Assembly (NCBI GenBank): GCA_019415335.1
Contig: DXKH01000078.1
Location: 1-24,193 of the forward strand
Reading direction: 5' to 3'
DNA length: 24,193 nucleotides
Source: Citrobacter sp.
GTDB taxonomy: Bacteria > Pseudomonadota > Gammaproteobacteria > Enterobacterales > Enterobacteriaceae
Of the stretch, positions 17,057 through 24,193 are shown one piece after another. The position numbers and the translations under genes are program-made. How positions within the stretch are numbered: position 1 is the first letter of the stretch; the number at the start of each line of letters is the position of its first letter. The notes under the pieces are model-generated. The model did no database searches and was not told where the DNA came from. It saw only the letters and a list, made by a program, of their open reading frames with translations.

Positions 17057-18145
17057 TTACGACCGTACCCTGATGGTGACTGAGGGTCGTTCTTCCGGTG
17101 TGCCGAGGAAGCTGGTCCAGCCCAGCAGCGCACTTTTGTTATCGCCCAGGCGCATTGCGCCCACCTGCTCCGGTGCCAGCCCCAGATGTAAGTCCCAGGC
17201 AAGCTGATCGCGCAGGATGAAGGACACAAACATCGTCAGTGGCAGGAAGTTTTCGCCGGACGGCAGAAAAGAGAGGAGCTGTTTTCGGGTCAGGCTGGTA
17301 ATACTGAGCTGGAATTTTCCGCTGAGATCGGGCACCCGTGTACCCAGAACAAAGTTGCCCAGTACCGATCTTCCGGCCAGTTTTTCGCCATTTTTAAGGG
17401 AATAGCTCCCCAGGCTGTTTTGCTGATCCGGTTCAATATCCACCTTGCGACGTTGCCAGTTTTGCAGCGTCACGTCTGACAAGTCAAAACAGTGTGACAC
17501 CAGGCCGCAGATGATTTCCGGGGATCGTCCCGGATTTGCCAGGATCCCGGAATACGCCAGCATTTTGCTGTGATTAATCGCCAGCTTATCGCGAAGCTGG
17601 CGGTGGCCCAGCCCGACAAGGGAGTACATGCGCTGCGAGAACGCATCCACACCGCCGTTACGAAAACTGATGTGATAGCGGTACTTACGCCAGATATGCC
17701 AGACAAACTGGGTCAGGCGGTGGCTGAACATATCCAGAAAATCGCCTACCGGACTTTGTTCATGTACCGCTTTCCAGGCCAGGTGATCCAGGTAATAACC
17801 GGGGAGAGGCGACTGGCTCCCCTGTAACCCCATAAAGGTGGTGGTCATCCTGAATGCCCCTGACGTATCCCGTTTCAGCCCACTGATATCACTGCACGGG
17901 AAGGCAAGGCTGGCATCGGCGCTGAAACGCAGGGTTTCCTGTGCCGGATCATCGCGCAGGGATAATTCCGGTGTCCCCTTTTCACCCTGTGCCAGGCGGT
18001 GCAACAGCTCCGCCATCGCAAAAAAATTGTAAGAGCAGGCGTTATGGAAAACCTGTGCCAGCGGATCATTCTGCTCTTTATCTGCCGGGGGATGTCCCGG
18101 ACTCAGATAAGAGGATGCTGCCCGGTTCTTTCCGTCCATTTCCAT
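17057..18145 (-). CDS. tssG: TssG (VasB/ImpH), T6SS baseplate wedge protein
   Basis: This 362-residue protein has TssG features, including FFAMAELLHRLA near residue 40, GSQSPLPGYYLDHL in the first third and a C-terminal SFLGTPE segment. TssG with two TssF subunits and TssE forms the baseplate wedge and binds TssK. It overlaps the 3' end of tssF by 43 bases. The ATG at 18145 has AGGAG only 2 bases upstream. The ATG two codons downstream, at 18139, is better spaced from the same site, so the true start may be either. Confidence 0.93.
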   Translation of the reverse strand: MEMDGKNRAASSYLSPGHPPADKEQNDPLAQVFHNACSYNFFAMAELLHRLAQGEKGTPELSLRDDPAQETLRFSADASLAFPCSDISGLKRDTSGAFRMTTTFMGLQGSQSPLPGYYLDHLAWKAVHEQSPVGDFLDMFSHRLTQFVWHIWRKYRYHISFRNGGVDAFSQRMYSLVGLGHRQLRDKLAINHSKMLAYSGILANPGRSPEIICGLVSHCFDLSDVTLQNWQRRKVDIEPDQQNSLGSYSLKNGEKLAGRSVLGNFVLGTRVPDLSGKFQLSITSLTRKQLLSFLPSGENFLPLTMFVSFILRDQLAWDLHLGLAPEQVGAMRLGDNKSALLGWTSFLGTPEERPSVTIRVRS

Positions 18146-19953
18146 GTCTCCTGGCTTTCTGTGTTCACAACGGTCAGCATGTGGAATGAGTTAACGCTGG
18201 CGTACAGCGACAGAAAATGCGAAAGCACCGTACCGAGCAGATACATTTCCCCTTCACAGACAAACGGCTCCGGGTGCAGATACAGCGTGGAGGCCAGCCC
18301 CCGGACGGGAATGCCCGTAAACAGGCGATCGACAGGGCGGGTATCCAGACGCTCAATGGCATCCAGCTTTTGTTGTGACAGCCGCGCCGTCTGCGGATGA
18401 TGGATTGCGTGGCGATCAAAGTTGGCGATGACCTGCTTCAGCGCGTCCGTATCTAGTAATGACAGATAATTCAGGTTCATGGCGGAGAGCAGGGACCAGT
18501 GCAGGCTGCCATCAATGACCGGCCAGAGCGGTTGCGTCGGGCGGGTAATGTTGCGAAATGAAGCAACAGCCGCATTTTTACCGGTTGTGCCGGTGATATC
18601 GCCGGAACGAATTTGTGACGGAAGCTCACGGTTGGTACAGGTCAGCGATACCGAAACCACTTCATTACTGAGCAGCGATTCGTCTGACGGATAACTGCCA
18701 TCAGCATGTATAAAAGCAAGGGTATGATCAAAGCCGCGATGGAACAGGGATGTTTTGGTCCGGTGATGCCAGTACACCACTTCCCGCTTCCGGCTGTATT
18801 CCATCTGATGGCTGAAACTTTCAAAGGCAGGCCACTGGCGCGCGGCCTGCGTCGAAACAGGACGCCCCAGATCTTTTTTCCTGAACATATCCTGCACCTG
18901 GCTCACCACGCCGTTAACGGAAAAGACATCGTAATGTTCCGGATAGTGGCGGCTGGGAACCAGCGGATAGTCTGCCCGCCGGTTGTCCAGCGTGATGGCT
19001 TCTGCATGGTGGATAAATAAATTAATGGCAGGTGCGCAATACAGGCGCAGAGAATCGCGGCGCAGCCGGATGTCCACGGGCAATGGGCGCGAAAAACGCA
19101 GTTGCAGGGTAAAGGATTCAGCCTGCAATCCGTCAGGCAACGCCGGGCAACCACAAAGATCAAAAAAGAGAAACGCATCCGGGTAACAGAAATACTCCTG
19201 AAGGATCCGGTAGCCGCTGTGGACGTTTTTCGGCCAGGGCAGCATGGCATCCTGCGGCTCAAAACCGACAGCTTTCAGCATAAACTCAGGCAGGCGAATA
19301 TGCTGTTCACCCACAGTCAGGTCGGCACCCTGCAAGTATTCACAGAACCATAAATAAAGCTGGTCACGGGTATAGTTGTCGTCATTGCCGAGCCAGAAGC
19401 GAAGTTTGTTCAGATCCAGCGTGCGGAAGTCCGTTCCCGGTGCGACCGAAAAGGTGATGTTGATAACACCATTACGGGTCGTACTGCGGTTTTCAATCTG
19501 CTCCAGGCGAACGGGCAGCAGCCAGATATCCCGGCAGAGGGTGAAGGTACAGGGAGGCGGCTCCTCCTTTTTAGCATCGGAGGGCAGCACTTCATCGACT
19601 CTGATTTCCCCGGCGTTGGTTGTAAACTGCTCATTACGGGGGATTAACACCGGCACAGAAGACTTATCCATATCCGGCGTATATTCAATAAGGGTCATTG
19701 CCGGAACCGGACGCAGGTAATTAGGCCACAGCATCTTAATAAGCCCGTGCGTCAGTTCTGGGAATTCATCCTCAATTTTCTGGCGGAGATTGCCGGTAAG
19801 AAAAGCCACGCCTTCCAGCAGGCGTTCAATATCCGGATCCGCATCTTTTTCGGCCAGGAAGCGGGCCAGATGGGGTTTTTCCGTTGCCAGCAGCTTGCTG
19901 AGCTGGCGCAGGTAATCGAGTTCTTCCCGGAAATAGCGTTCTTCAAATTCCAT
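18103..19953 (-). CDS. tssF: TssF (VasA/ImpG), T6SS baseplate wedge protein
   Basis: This 616-residue protein begins with the diagnostic TssF segment FEERYFREELDYLRQLSK, then DPDIERLLEG and FPELTHGLIKMLWPNYLRP. It is full length for the family and uninterrupted. TssF is the large wedge subunit of the baseplate, structurally related to phage gp6-like proteins, and assembles with TssG, TssE and TssK beneath the sheath. The start lies 3 bases after the tssE stop. The 3' end overlaps tssG. Confidence 0.96.
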   Translation of the reverse strand: MEFEERYFREELDYLRQLSKLLATEKPHLARFLAEKDADPDIERLLEGVAFLTGNLRQKIEDEFPELTHGLIKMLWPNYLRPVPAMTLIEYTPDMDKSSVPVLIPRNEQFTTNAGEIRVDEVLPSDAKKEEPPPCTFTLCRDIWLLPVRLEQIENRSTTRNGVINITFSVAPGTDFRTLDLNKLRFWLGNDDNYTRDQLYLWFCEYLQGADLTVGEQHIRLPEFMLKAVGFEPQDAMLPWPKNVHSGYRILQEYFCYPDAFLFFDLCGCPALPDGLQAESFTLQLRFSRPLPVDIRLRRDSLRLYCAPAINLFIHHAEAITLDNRRADYPLVPSRHYPEHYDVFSVNGVVSQVQDMFRKKDLGRPVSTQAARQWPAFESFSHQMEYSRKREVVYWHHRTKTSLFHRGFDHTLAFIHADGSYPSDESLLSNEVVSVSLTCTNRELPSQIRSGDITGTTGKNAAVASFRNITRPTQPLWPVIDGSLHWSLLSAMNLNYLSLLDTDALKQVIANFDRHAIHHPQTARLSQQKLDAIERLDTRPVDRLFTGIPVRGLASTLYLHPEPFVCEGEMYLLGTVLSHFLSLYASVNSFHMLTVVNTESQETWKWTERTGQHPLI

Positions 19954-19956
19954 CTG

Positions 19957-20370
19957 TCAGTCCACCCGGTAATGCTGGCTGCCATTCGGTGCCATATCAA
20001 ATTCAAGCACTTCATGCGTTTCGTTAAATGTCACCCAGGCTGTAATATGAAACGTCATATCCAGCGGGCTGGCGGCGGATGAAACCACAGCCTGCACTTC
20101 AGCGTGTGAGATCCGGGGTTCATAGCGTTCTATACATTGCGCGATGGCCCGACTCATTGATTGGCGGAAGTTTTCAGCCCCTTCCGGTTCATCAATGCCC
20201 AGTTCAGGCGCACCCCGGCAACTACCGGACCGGGTATTAAGAATGTTTCGCAGGTTCTGGCGAATGGACTGCCTGAGTGCATGAATACTGCTTCCCTGCC
20301 GGTTTCTGGCCGGTGAGGCTTCCATACGCTCAAAAAGAGAACCTGTGGTTCTTTCCCGATCCGGTATCAT
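19957..20370 (-). CDS. tssE: TssE (gp25-like), T6SS baseplate sheath-initiating protein
   Basis: This 137-residue protein carries the phage T4 gp25-like lysozyme-related fold without its activity. The conserved ERYEPR motif (81-86) is present and marks the sheath-polymerisation interface. The N-terminal part (SLFERM, then IRQNLRNILNTR) is also typical of TssE. It starts the sheath by donating strands to the first TssB/TssC ring. It lies between tssC, which ends 6 bases upstream, and tssF, which starts 3 bases downstream. Its ribosome-binding site, CAGGGAG, overlaps the tssC stop region. Confidence 0.94.
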   Translation of the reverse strand: MIPDRERTTGSLFERMEASPARNRQGSSIHALRQSIRQNLRNILNTRSGSCRGAPELGIDEPEGAENFRQSMSRAIAQCIERYEPRISHAEVQAVVSSAASPLDMTFHITAWVTFNETHEVLEFDMAPNGSQHYRVD

Positions 20371-20376
20371 GGCGTG

Positions 20377-21852
20377 TTACTCCCTGTCTAACCGGCCAAC
20401 CAGGGAAAGCTCAAAGTTTGCCCCCATAAATTTAAAATGGGGCCGCACGCTCAGCGCGACCTGGTACCAGCCGGGTTCGCCTTCCACATCCATAACCTCA
20501 ACTTTGGCAGCGCGCAGAGGTTTACGGCTGCGCACGTCCGCAGGCGGGTTTTCCTGGTCGGCAACATACTGACGGATCCAGGTATTAAGCTCTCTTTCTA
20601 AGTCGCTCCTTTCTTTCCATGACCCCAGTTGTTCACGCTGCAACACCTTGATGTAGTGCGCTAACCGGTTGATGATGAAGAGATAAGGAAGCTGCGTACC
20701 CAGCTTATAGTTGGTTTCTGCGTCTTTGCCCGGAAAGTGCTTCGGTTTTTGTACCGAGTTTGCAGAGAAAAAGGCTGCATTATCAGAGTCTTTACGCATG
20801 GTAAGGGTGATAAAACCCTCTTCAGCCAGTTCAAATTCGCGGCGATCGGTGACCAGCACCTCGGTTGGGATTTTGGCCTGAATCTGACCCATCGTTTCGA
20901 ACAGATGCACCGGCAGATCTTTCACTGCGCCGCCGCTTTGCGGACCGATGATATTTGGACACCAGCGGTATTTGGCAAAACTGTCTGCGACATTGCACGC
21001 CAGCATCCAGGCCGTATTACCCCACAGATAATCTTCGTGGTTCCGGCTGACATCTTCGTGATAGTTAAAGTTCTTAACAGGGTTATCTGTTGGTGAATAA
21101 GGCTGGCGAAGCAGGAAGCGGGGTGCCGTAAGCCCTAAATAGCGCGAATCTTCCGAGTCACGCAGGGCGCGCCATTTGGTGTAGGCCGGACCTTCAAAGA
21201 TGGCATAAAGATCTTTGATATTAGGCAGTTCGGTCCACGAGTTCAGCCCCATAAATTCCGGGGAAACGGAGGACAGGAACGGTGCGTGCGCCATTGCGCC
21301 CACGGCACTGACGTATTGCAGCAGTTTCATGTCAGGCGCGGTATTTTTGAACTCATAAGCGCCCAGCACGGCAGCGATGGGTTCACCGCCAAACTGTCCG
21401 AAACCGGACGAATAAACGTGCTTATAAAATCCGGACTGAATAATTTCTGGCGCAAACTCAAAGTCTTCCAGAAGTTCCTGCTTGGTGACATGAAGCACGT
21501 TGACCTTGATGTTTTCACGGAAATCAACGCGATCCACCATGGTTTTCAGTGAGCGCCAGAACGACTCGACCTGCTGAAAGGCAGGCGCATGGATGATGAC
21601 ATCCATCTGGCGGCTGATGCGTTCATCAATATCTGCAATCATGCTGTCCACGGCCAGTTTATTGACCGGTTCGGCAGATGCAGTGGATTGCAGGATGCTG
21701 GCAATAAAGGCTGTCACACCCTGGCGGGCAACGTCATAACCTTCCGAACCGGGCTGAATACGGGTCTGTGCCATGATTTGATCAAGCAGCGACGATGCCT
21801 GCTCAGGCTGCCCGGCATGACTGGAAACGAGTTCCTCTTCCTGTAAAGACAT
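20377..21852 (-). CDS. tssC: TssC (VipB), T6SS contractile sheath large subunit
   Basis: This 491-residue protein is a full-length TssC. Recognisable segments are FQQVESFWRSLKTMVDRVDF near 100, the PRFLLRQPY segment in the middle and INRLAHYIKVLQREQLG near 395-410. It pairs with TssB to build the contractile sheath, and its N-terminal helix, exposed on contraction, is the ClpV target. An AGAAGGA ribosome-binding site lies 8 bases before the ATG. A shorter open frame immediately upstream repeats part of its N-terminal domain. Confidence 0.97.
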   Translation of the reverse strand: MSLQEEELVSSHAGQPEQASSLLDQIMAQTRIQPGSEGYDVARQGVTAFIASILQSTASAEPVNKLAVDSMIADIDERISRQMDVIIHAPAFQQVESFWRSLKTMVDRVDFRENIKVNVLHVTKQELLEDFEFAPEIIQSGFYKHVYSSGFGQFGGEPIAAVLGAYEFKNTAPDMKLLQYVSAVGAMAHAPFLSSVSPEFMGLNSWTELPNIKDLYAIFEGPAYTKWRALRDSEDSRYLGLTAPRFLLRQPYSPTDNPVKNFNYHEDVSRNHEDYLWGNTAWMLACNVADSFAKYRWCPNIIGPQSGGAVKDLPVHLFETMGQIQAKIPTEVLVTDRREFELAEEGFITLTMRKDSDNAAFFSANSVQKPKHFPGKDAETNYKLGTQLPYLFIINRLAHYIKVLQREQLGSWKERSDLERELNTWIRQYVADQENPPADVRSRKPLRAAKVEVMDVEGEPGWYQVALSVRPHFKFMGANFELSLVGRLDRE

Positions 21853-21902
21853 ACTGAAAATCCTTCTGTTTTAGCTGTGTTTCTGAAACCGGCTTTTCGC
21901 CG

Positions 21903-22127
21903 TCAGTGAAGTACGCGCTGCCAGTGCGACGCGCTCTGCTGAAACTCACAAAAATGGATAATCTCATCCAATAGATCACTGATACGGCGATCCAGTGTTG
22001 TAATCAGCGCAGCCACACCATCCTGGTTGATTTCAACGGACGGGCTGAAACATACCTGGTAAACCACCTGCAGAACGTCTGCAACAGAGAGGTGGTATGT
22101 CCCGGAGATATTTTTGTGTGCCGTCAT
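21903..22127 (-). CDS. TssC N-terminal-like mini-protein (74 residues)
   Basis: This small protein is encoded between tssB and tssC, and its C-terminal half aligns by eye with the TssC N-terminal domain. Its ALITTLDRRISDLLDEIIHF and CEFQQSASHWQRVLH correspond to MIADIDERISRQMDVIIHA and PAFQQVESFWRSLKT of the neighbouring TssC. It stops at that point, and no remnant of the rest of a TssC gene follows in the 50 bases before tssC. A 4-base-pair G+C hairpin (21890-21902) lies directly after the stop. The ribosome-binding site is weak. It could be a decayed TssC paralog or a genuine small sheath-interacting protein. The N-terminal 30 residues do not clearly match TssC. The open frame is co-directional with the operon. 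Confidence 0.6.
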   Translation of the reverse strand: MTAHKNISGTYHLSVADVLQVVYQVCFSPSVEINQDGVAALITTLDRRISDLLDEIIHFCEFQQSASHWQRVLH

Positions 22128-22161
22128 GCCTGGATAACCCTGTTTAATGAAATAGTAGTGG

Positions 22162-22662
22162 TTATTTATTGCTCACCTGGCCGATTTCTTTGAGCAACTG
22201 CTCGCGGGACTCTTCATTTTCCAGCAATGCCTGGAGCTGGGTACGGAATGCCGGAAGGTTACCCATCGGCCCCTTCAGTGCAGTCAGTGCTTCACGCAGT
22301 TCCAGCAATTTATTCACTTCCGGAACCTGCCGGGCCACGCTATCTGGTGAAAAATCATCCAGTGACTTGATATTCAGCGCCACATTCAGTTCATCGTCCG
22401 TTGTGCTTCCCTTCAGCGTGGCGGGGACGGTAAAATTGAGGCCAATGGCTGCTTCAGCCATCACTGCACCGAAATTGTGCTTGTTAACGGAAACTGCCTG
22501 ACGTTCATCCAGTGGGGATGTTTCCTGCGTATTTCCGGTATCGCCGACAACGAGCATGTTAAGCGGAAGTTCCACTTCAGCCGTCTGGCCATCTGTTTTT
22601 GGGACATACGATATATTAATACGCTCGCGAGGCGCGACGCTGCCTTCAAATTTTTTGCTCAT
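22162..22662 (-). CDS. tssB: TssB (VipA), T6SS contractile sheath small subunit
   Basis: This 166-residue protein is a typical TssB: APRERINISY near the start, LPLNMLVVGD in the first third and LDDFSPDSVARQVPE in the middle, ending in a helical region rich in Glu and Gln. TssB dimerises with TssC to form sheath rings around the Hcp tube. It is the first gene of the leftward operon and follows a long A+T-rich leader. The ribosome-binding site before its ATG is weak (GGATCAC). Confidence 0.96.
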   Translation of the reverse strand: MSKKFEGSVAPRERINISYVPKTDGQTAEVELPLNMLVVGDTGNTQETSPLDERQAVSVNKHNFGAVMAEAAIGLNFTVPATLKGSTTDDELNVALNIKSLDDFSPDSVARQVPEVNKLLELREALTALKGPMGNLPAFRTQLQALLENEESREQLLKEIGQVSNK

Positions 22663-22730
22663 AAAAGTGATCCGTCATGTTATCTCGTACAGGCCATGAA
22701 CACGGCATATTTGTACCGCAAAAAAATATC

Positions 22731-22752
22731 GGCAATGCCGCCATAATGGCGG
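22731..22752 (-). repeat. Overlapping hairpins in the tssB leader
   Basis: Read on the tssB strand, a perfect inverted repeat CCGCCA-TTA-TGGCGG (22752-22738) overlaps a second one, CGGCATTGCCG (22741-22731), which is followed by a short ATA and then seven T. The two stems share bases and could be mutually exclusive. The second is short for a terminator. They lie about 70-90 bases before the tssB start and could be an operator, an mRNA structure or a weak attenuator. Confidence 0.45.
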
Positions 22753-23042
22753 TGAAAATAAAATCACCACTCCTTCATCACCCCGCATTTTACGCTTAAA
22801 AATAAATAAGAAAAGGACTTTTTATCGATCGTAAAGAGGGGTATTCTGCAAGCGTTAAATAGATTTTGTGAACCTGTGCAATTCGCGCCAGGTGTATTAT
22901 GGTAATAATTTAAATATAGAGTTTTTGTGTAAATTATTGAAATATATAATAATTTCATTAAACATAAGCTAATCTAATGATTGCTTGTTTATATATTTGT
23001 TTTGTGATTGATTAAGTGGGTATTTTTAAGGAATATCTCAAA

Positions 23043-23061
23043 AATTATCAAAACGATAATT
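23043..23061. promoter_or_regulatory. Perfect 7-5-7 inverted repeat, candidate operator
   Basis: AATTATC and GATAATT form a perfect dyad with a 5-base spacer AAAAC in the hcp/tssB gap, about 300 bases upstream of hcp and 380 upstream of tssB. It is built of Fur-like hexamers but in the opposite orientation to the Fur consensus, so I do not call it a Fur box. It ends 12 bases before the start of the small open frame. Confidence 0.35.
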
Positions 23062-23073
23062 CAGAAAGGATAA

Positions 23074-23232
23074 ATGCAATATTTATTCATGATTCAGCTT
23101 TGGCCATTTTATGGAGGCAATACGGACTTTGAACAGTTGGGTATGGTTATCCAGATATATATTATTAACTTATTGCTGAATAAGAGATTTAATGATTTTA
23201 AAAATAGTTTTTACGACAACCGTAAATTCTAG
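23074..23232 (+). CDS. Hypothetical small protein (52 residues)
   Basis: I do not recognise this product. The frame runs from ATG at 23074 to TAG at 23230, with an AAGGA sequence 3 bases upstream, slightly close for an ideal ribosome-binding site. The protein begins MQYLFMIQLWPFYGG, has a hydrophobic segment LGMVIQIYIINLLL (22-35) and ends in a basic/aromatic tail. That could be a small membrane or regulatory peptide. It is co-directional with hcp and ends about 125 bases before it. A+T-rich DNA produces chance frames, and this one has no known homolog to me, so confidence is low. Confidence 0.25.
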   Translation: MQYLFMIQLWPFYGGNTDFEQLGMVIQIYIINLLLNKRFNDFKNSFYDNRKF

Positions 23233-23331
23233 CTCGGTTTGTATGTAAAAAATACTGAAAAATGATGCGGTTCCGTGAAGTGAGCTGCATCTGCCTGTCT
23301 GGGATTAACGGCAGGTCATTGTAAGTAGTAA

Positions 23332-23344
23332 TTAACCACGTTAA
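23332..23344 (+). repeat. Short inverted repeat beside the hcp ribosome-binding site
   Basis: TTAAC-CAC-GTTAA is a perfect 5-base-pair dyad directly before the AAGGAG site of hcp. It could be a small mRNA hairpin or half of a protein-binding site affecting hcp translation. Its small size makes chance likely. Confidence 0.25.
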
Positions 23345-23358
23345 CAAGGAGTTTACAA

Positions 23359-23877
23359 ATGCCAACACCGTGTTATATCTCCATCACTGGTCAGACCCAG
23401 GGAAATATTACTGCAGGTGCATTTACCGCTGATTCTGTCGGCAACATCTATGTGCAGGGGCACGAAGACGAGATGCTGGTGCAGGAATTCCTGCATAACG
23501 TTACTGTCCCGACCGATCCTCAGTCCGGCCAGCCTGCGGGTCAGCGTGCTCACAAGCCGTTCATTTTTACCGTGGCGCTGAACAAAGCTGTTCCGCTGAT
23601 GTACAACGCACTGGCCTCCGGCGAAATGCTGCCAACCACTGAACTTCACTGGTGGCGTACCTCTGTGGAAGGCAAACAGGAGCATTATTTCACCACCCGC
23701 CTGACCGATTCGACGATTGTCGATATGAAACTGCATATGCCGCATTGCCAGGATCCGGCGAAACGCGAGTTCACCCAGTTGCTCGAAGTTTCACTGGCCT
23801 ACCGCAAAATAGAGTGGGAACACGTCAAGTCTGGCACCTCCGGTGCCGACGACTGGCGCGCACCGCTGGAAGCATAA
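23359..23877 (+). CDS. hcp: Hcp (TssD), canonical T6SS inner-tube protein
   Basis: This 172-residue protein has the Hcp signature throughout: YISITGQTQGNITAG at the start, then DSVGN, GHEDEMLVQEF, a central PLMYNALASGE, LHWWRTS and a C-terminal SLAYRKIEWEH. Hexameric rings stack inside the TssB/TssC sheath and are expelled on firing, so this is both a structural and a secreted protein. An ideal AAGGAG lies 7 bases before the ATG. It is divergent from the main operon, has its own strong terminator and therefore forms a separate unit. That fits the high demand for Hcp. A vgrG often follows such an hcp, but here an IS lies downstream instead. Confidence 0.97.
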   Translation: MPTPCYISITGQTQGNITAGAFTADSVGNIYVQGHEDEMLVQEFLHNVTVPTDPQSGQPAGQRAHKPFIFTVALNKAVPLMYNALASGEMLPTTELHWWRTSVEGKQEHYFTTRLTDSTIVDMKLHMPHCQDPAKREFTQLLEVSLAYRKIEWEHVKSGTSGADDWRAPLEA

Positions 23878-23885
23878 GTTAAGCC

Positions 23886-23920
23886 AACAGCATCCGGCTA
23901 TCAGGCCGGATGCTGTTTTT
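23886..23920 (+). terminator. Strong rho-independent terminator of hcp
   Basis: A perfect 13-base inverted repeat AACAGCATCCGGC / GCCGGATGCTGTT with a 6-base loop TATCAG is followed by a T-run, starting 8 bases after the hcp stop. This is a textbook intrinsic terminator and indicates that hcp is transcribed alone. Confidence 0.92.
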
Positions 23921-24055
23921 GTATTACGCCGTAAAAAGAAAGGTTGTCAGTAAGGGGTTACGTTCACGGGAGATGGCGGATGCCGGAAACTTCGGCGGTA
24001 GCGTGCCTGAATGCAAGCGTAACACTGTACTGTCACAGCCGCTTTAACAGCGAAC
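23921..24055. other. Short unassigned gap between hcp terminator and the IS end
   Basis: About 135 bases of mixed composition with no open frame I can support and no recognisable remnant of vgrG or another T6SS gene. It may be the interrupted upstream region of whatever gene once followed hcp. Confidence 0.5.

Positions 24056-24193
<138 letters not shown>

Larger units (their letters stand above)
22663..23358. other. A+T-rich divergent regulatory gap between tssB and hcp
   Basis: This gap of nearly 700 bases separates the leftward tssB operon from the rightward hcp, so it must carry both promoters. It is strongly A+T-rich from about 22790 to 23260, a typical H-NS-type silencing target in enterobacteria (inference). 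It holds overlapping hairpins in the tssB leader, a 7-5-7 inverted repeat at 23043-23061, a 52-codon open frame at 23074-23232 and a short inverted repeat next to the hcp ribosome-binding site. I could not settle on sigma-70 or sigma-54 promoters, and I see no consensus Fur box. Confidence 0.75.

Noticed and set aside
22764..22958. Minus-strand 64-codon frame in the tssB leader
   Set aside because: It has no ribosome-binding site, and such Tyr/Leu/Ile-rich frames are expected by chance in A+T-rich DNA.
23043..23061. Fur box in the hcp/tssB gap
   Set aside because: The GATAAT-type half-sites are in the reverse order compared with the Fur consensus, so only a generic dyad is reported.

Overview
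The window looks like an Escherichia coli (or very close relative) chromosome. It opens with a tRNA-Asp identical in form to the enterobacterial gene, followed by a lipoprotein I recognise as YafT. This aspV-yafT order matches the E. coli K-12 map as I recall it. K-12 carries only a short yafU there, whereas this genome carries a nearly complete type VI secretion system (T6SS) between yafT and the right edge.

Layout: tRNA-Asp (20-96), a terminator and an A+T-rich gap, then yafT on the plus strand. A single minus-strand array runs leftward from about 22662 to 1357. In transcription order it is tssB, a 74-residue TssC-like mini-gene, tssC, tssE, tssF, tssG, tagH (FHA), tssJ, tssK, tssL, tssH/clpV, vasI/tagO, tssA, tssM, tagA/vasL, a divergent second hcp, a putative colicin-like pore-forming effector, and a small three-helix membrane protein that is its probable immunity partner. 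Most junctions are overlapping or within about 20 bases, so the array reads as one operon. A roughly 700-base A+T-rich regulatory gap separates tssB from a divergent canonical hcp (tssD) at 23359, which has its own terminator. The window ends inside the transposase of an IS3-family insertion sequence.

How it works together: TssJ-TssL-TssM form the envelope-spanning complex; TssK, TssE, TssF and TssG make the baseplate; TssA primes tail assembly and the membrane-anchored TagA/VasL probably ends it; TssB/TssC form the contractile sheath around the Hcp tube; ClpV recycles the sheath. Twelve of the thirteen core components are present. Only TssI (VgrG) is absent, possibly lying beyond the IS.

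The most interesting part is the distal end of the operon (1357-3273). Divergent Hcp, candidate pore-forming toxin and candidate immunity protein form a compact A+T-rich cargo cassette unlike the G+C-richer structural genes. The C-terminal part of the toxin appears to correspond to K-12 YafU, which would make YafU a fossil of this effector. A stand-alone N-terminal TssC-like mini-protein between tssB and tssC, and a 52-codon open frame in the hcp/tssB gap, are the other unexplained elements.
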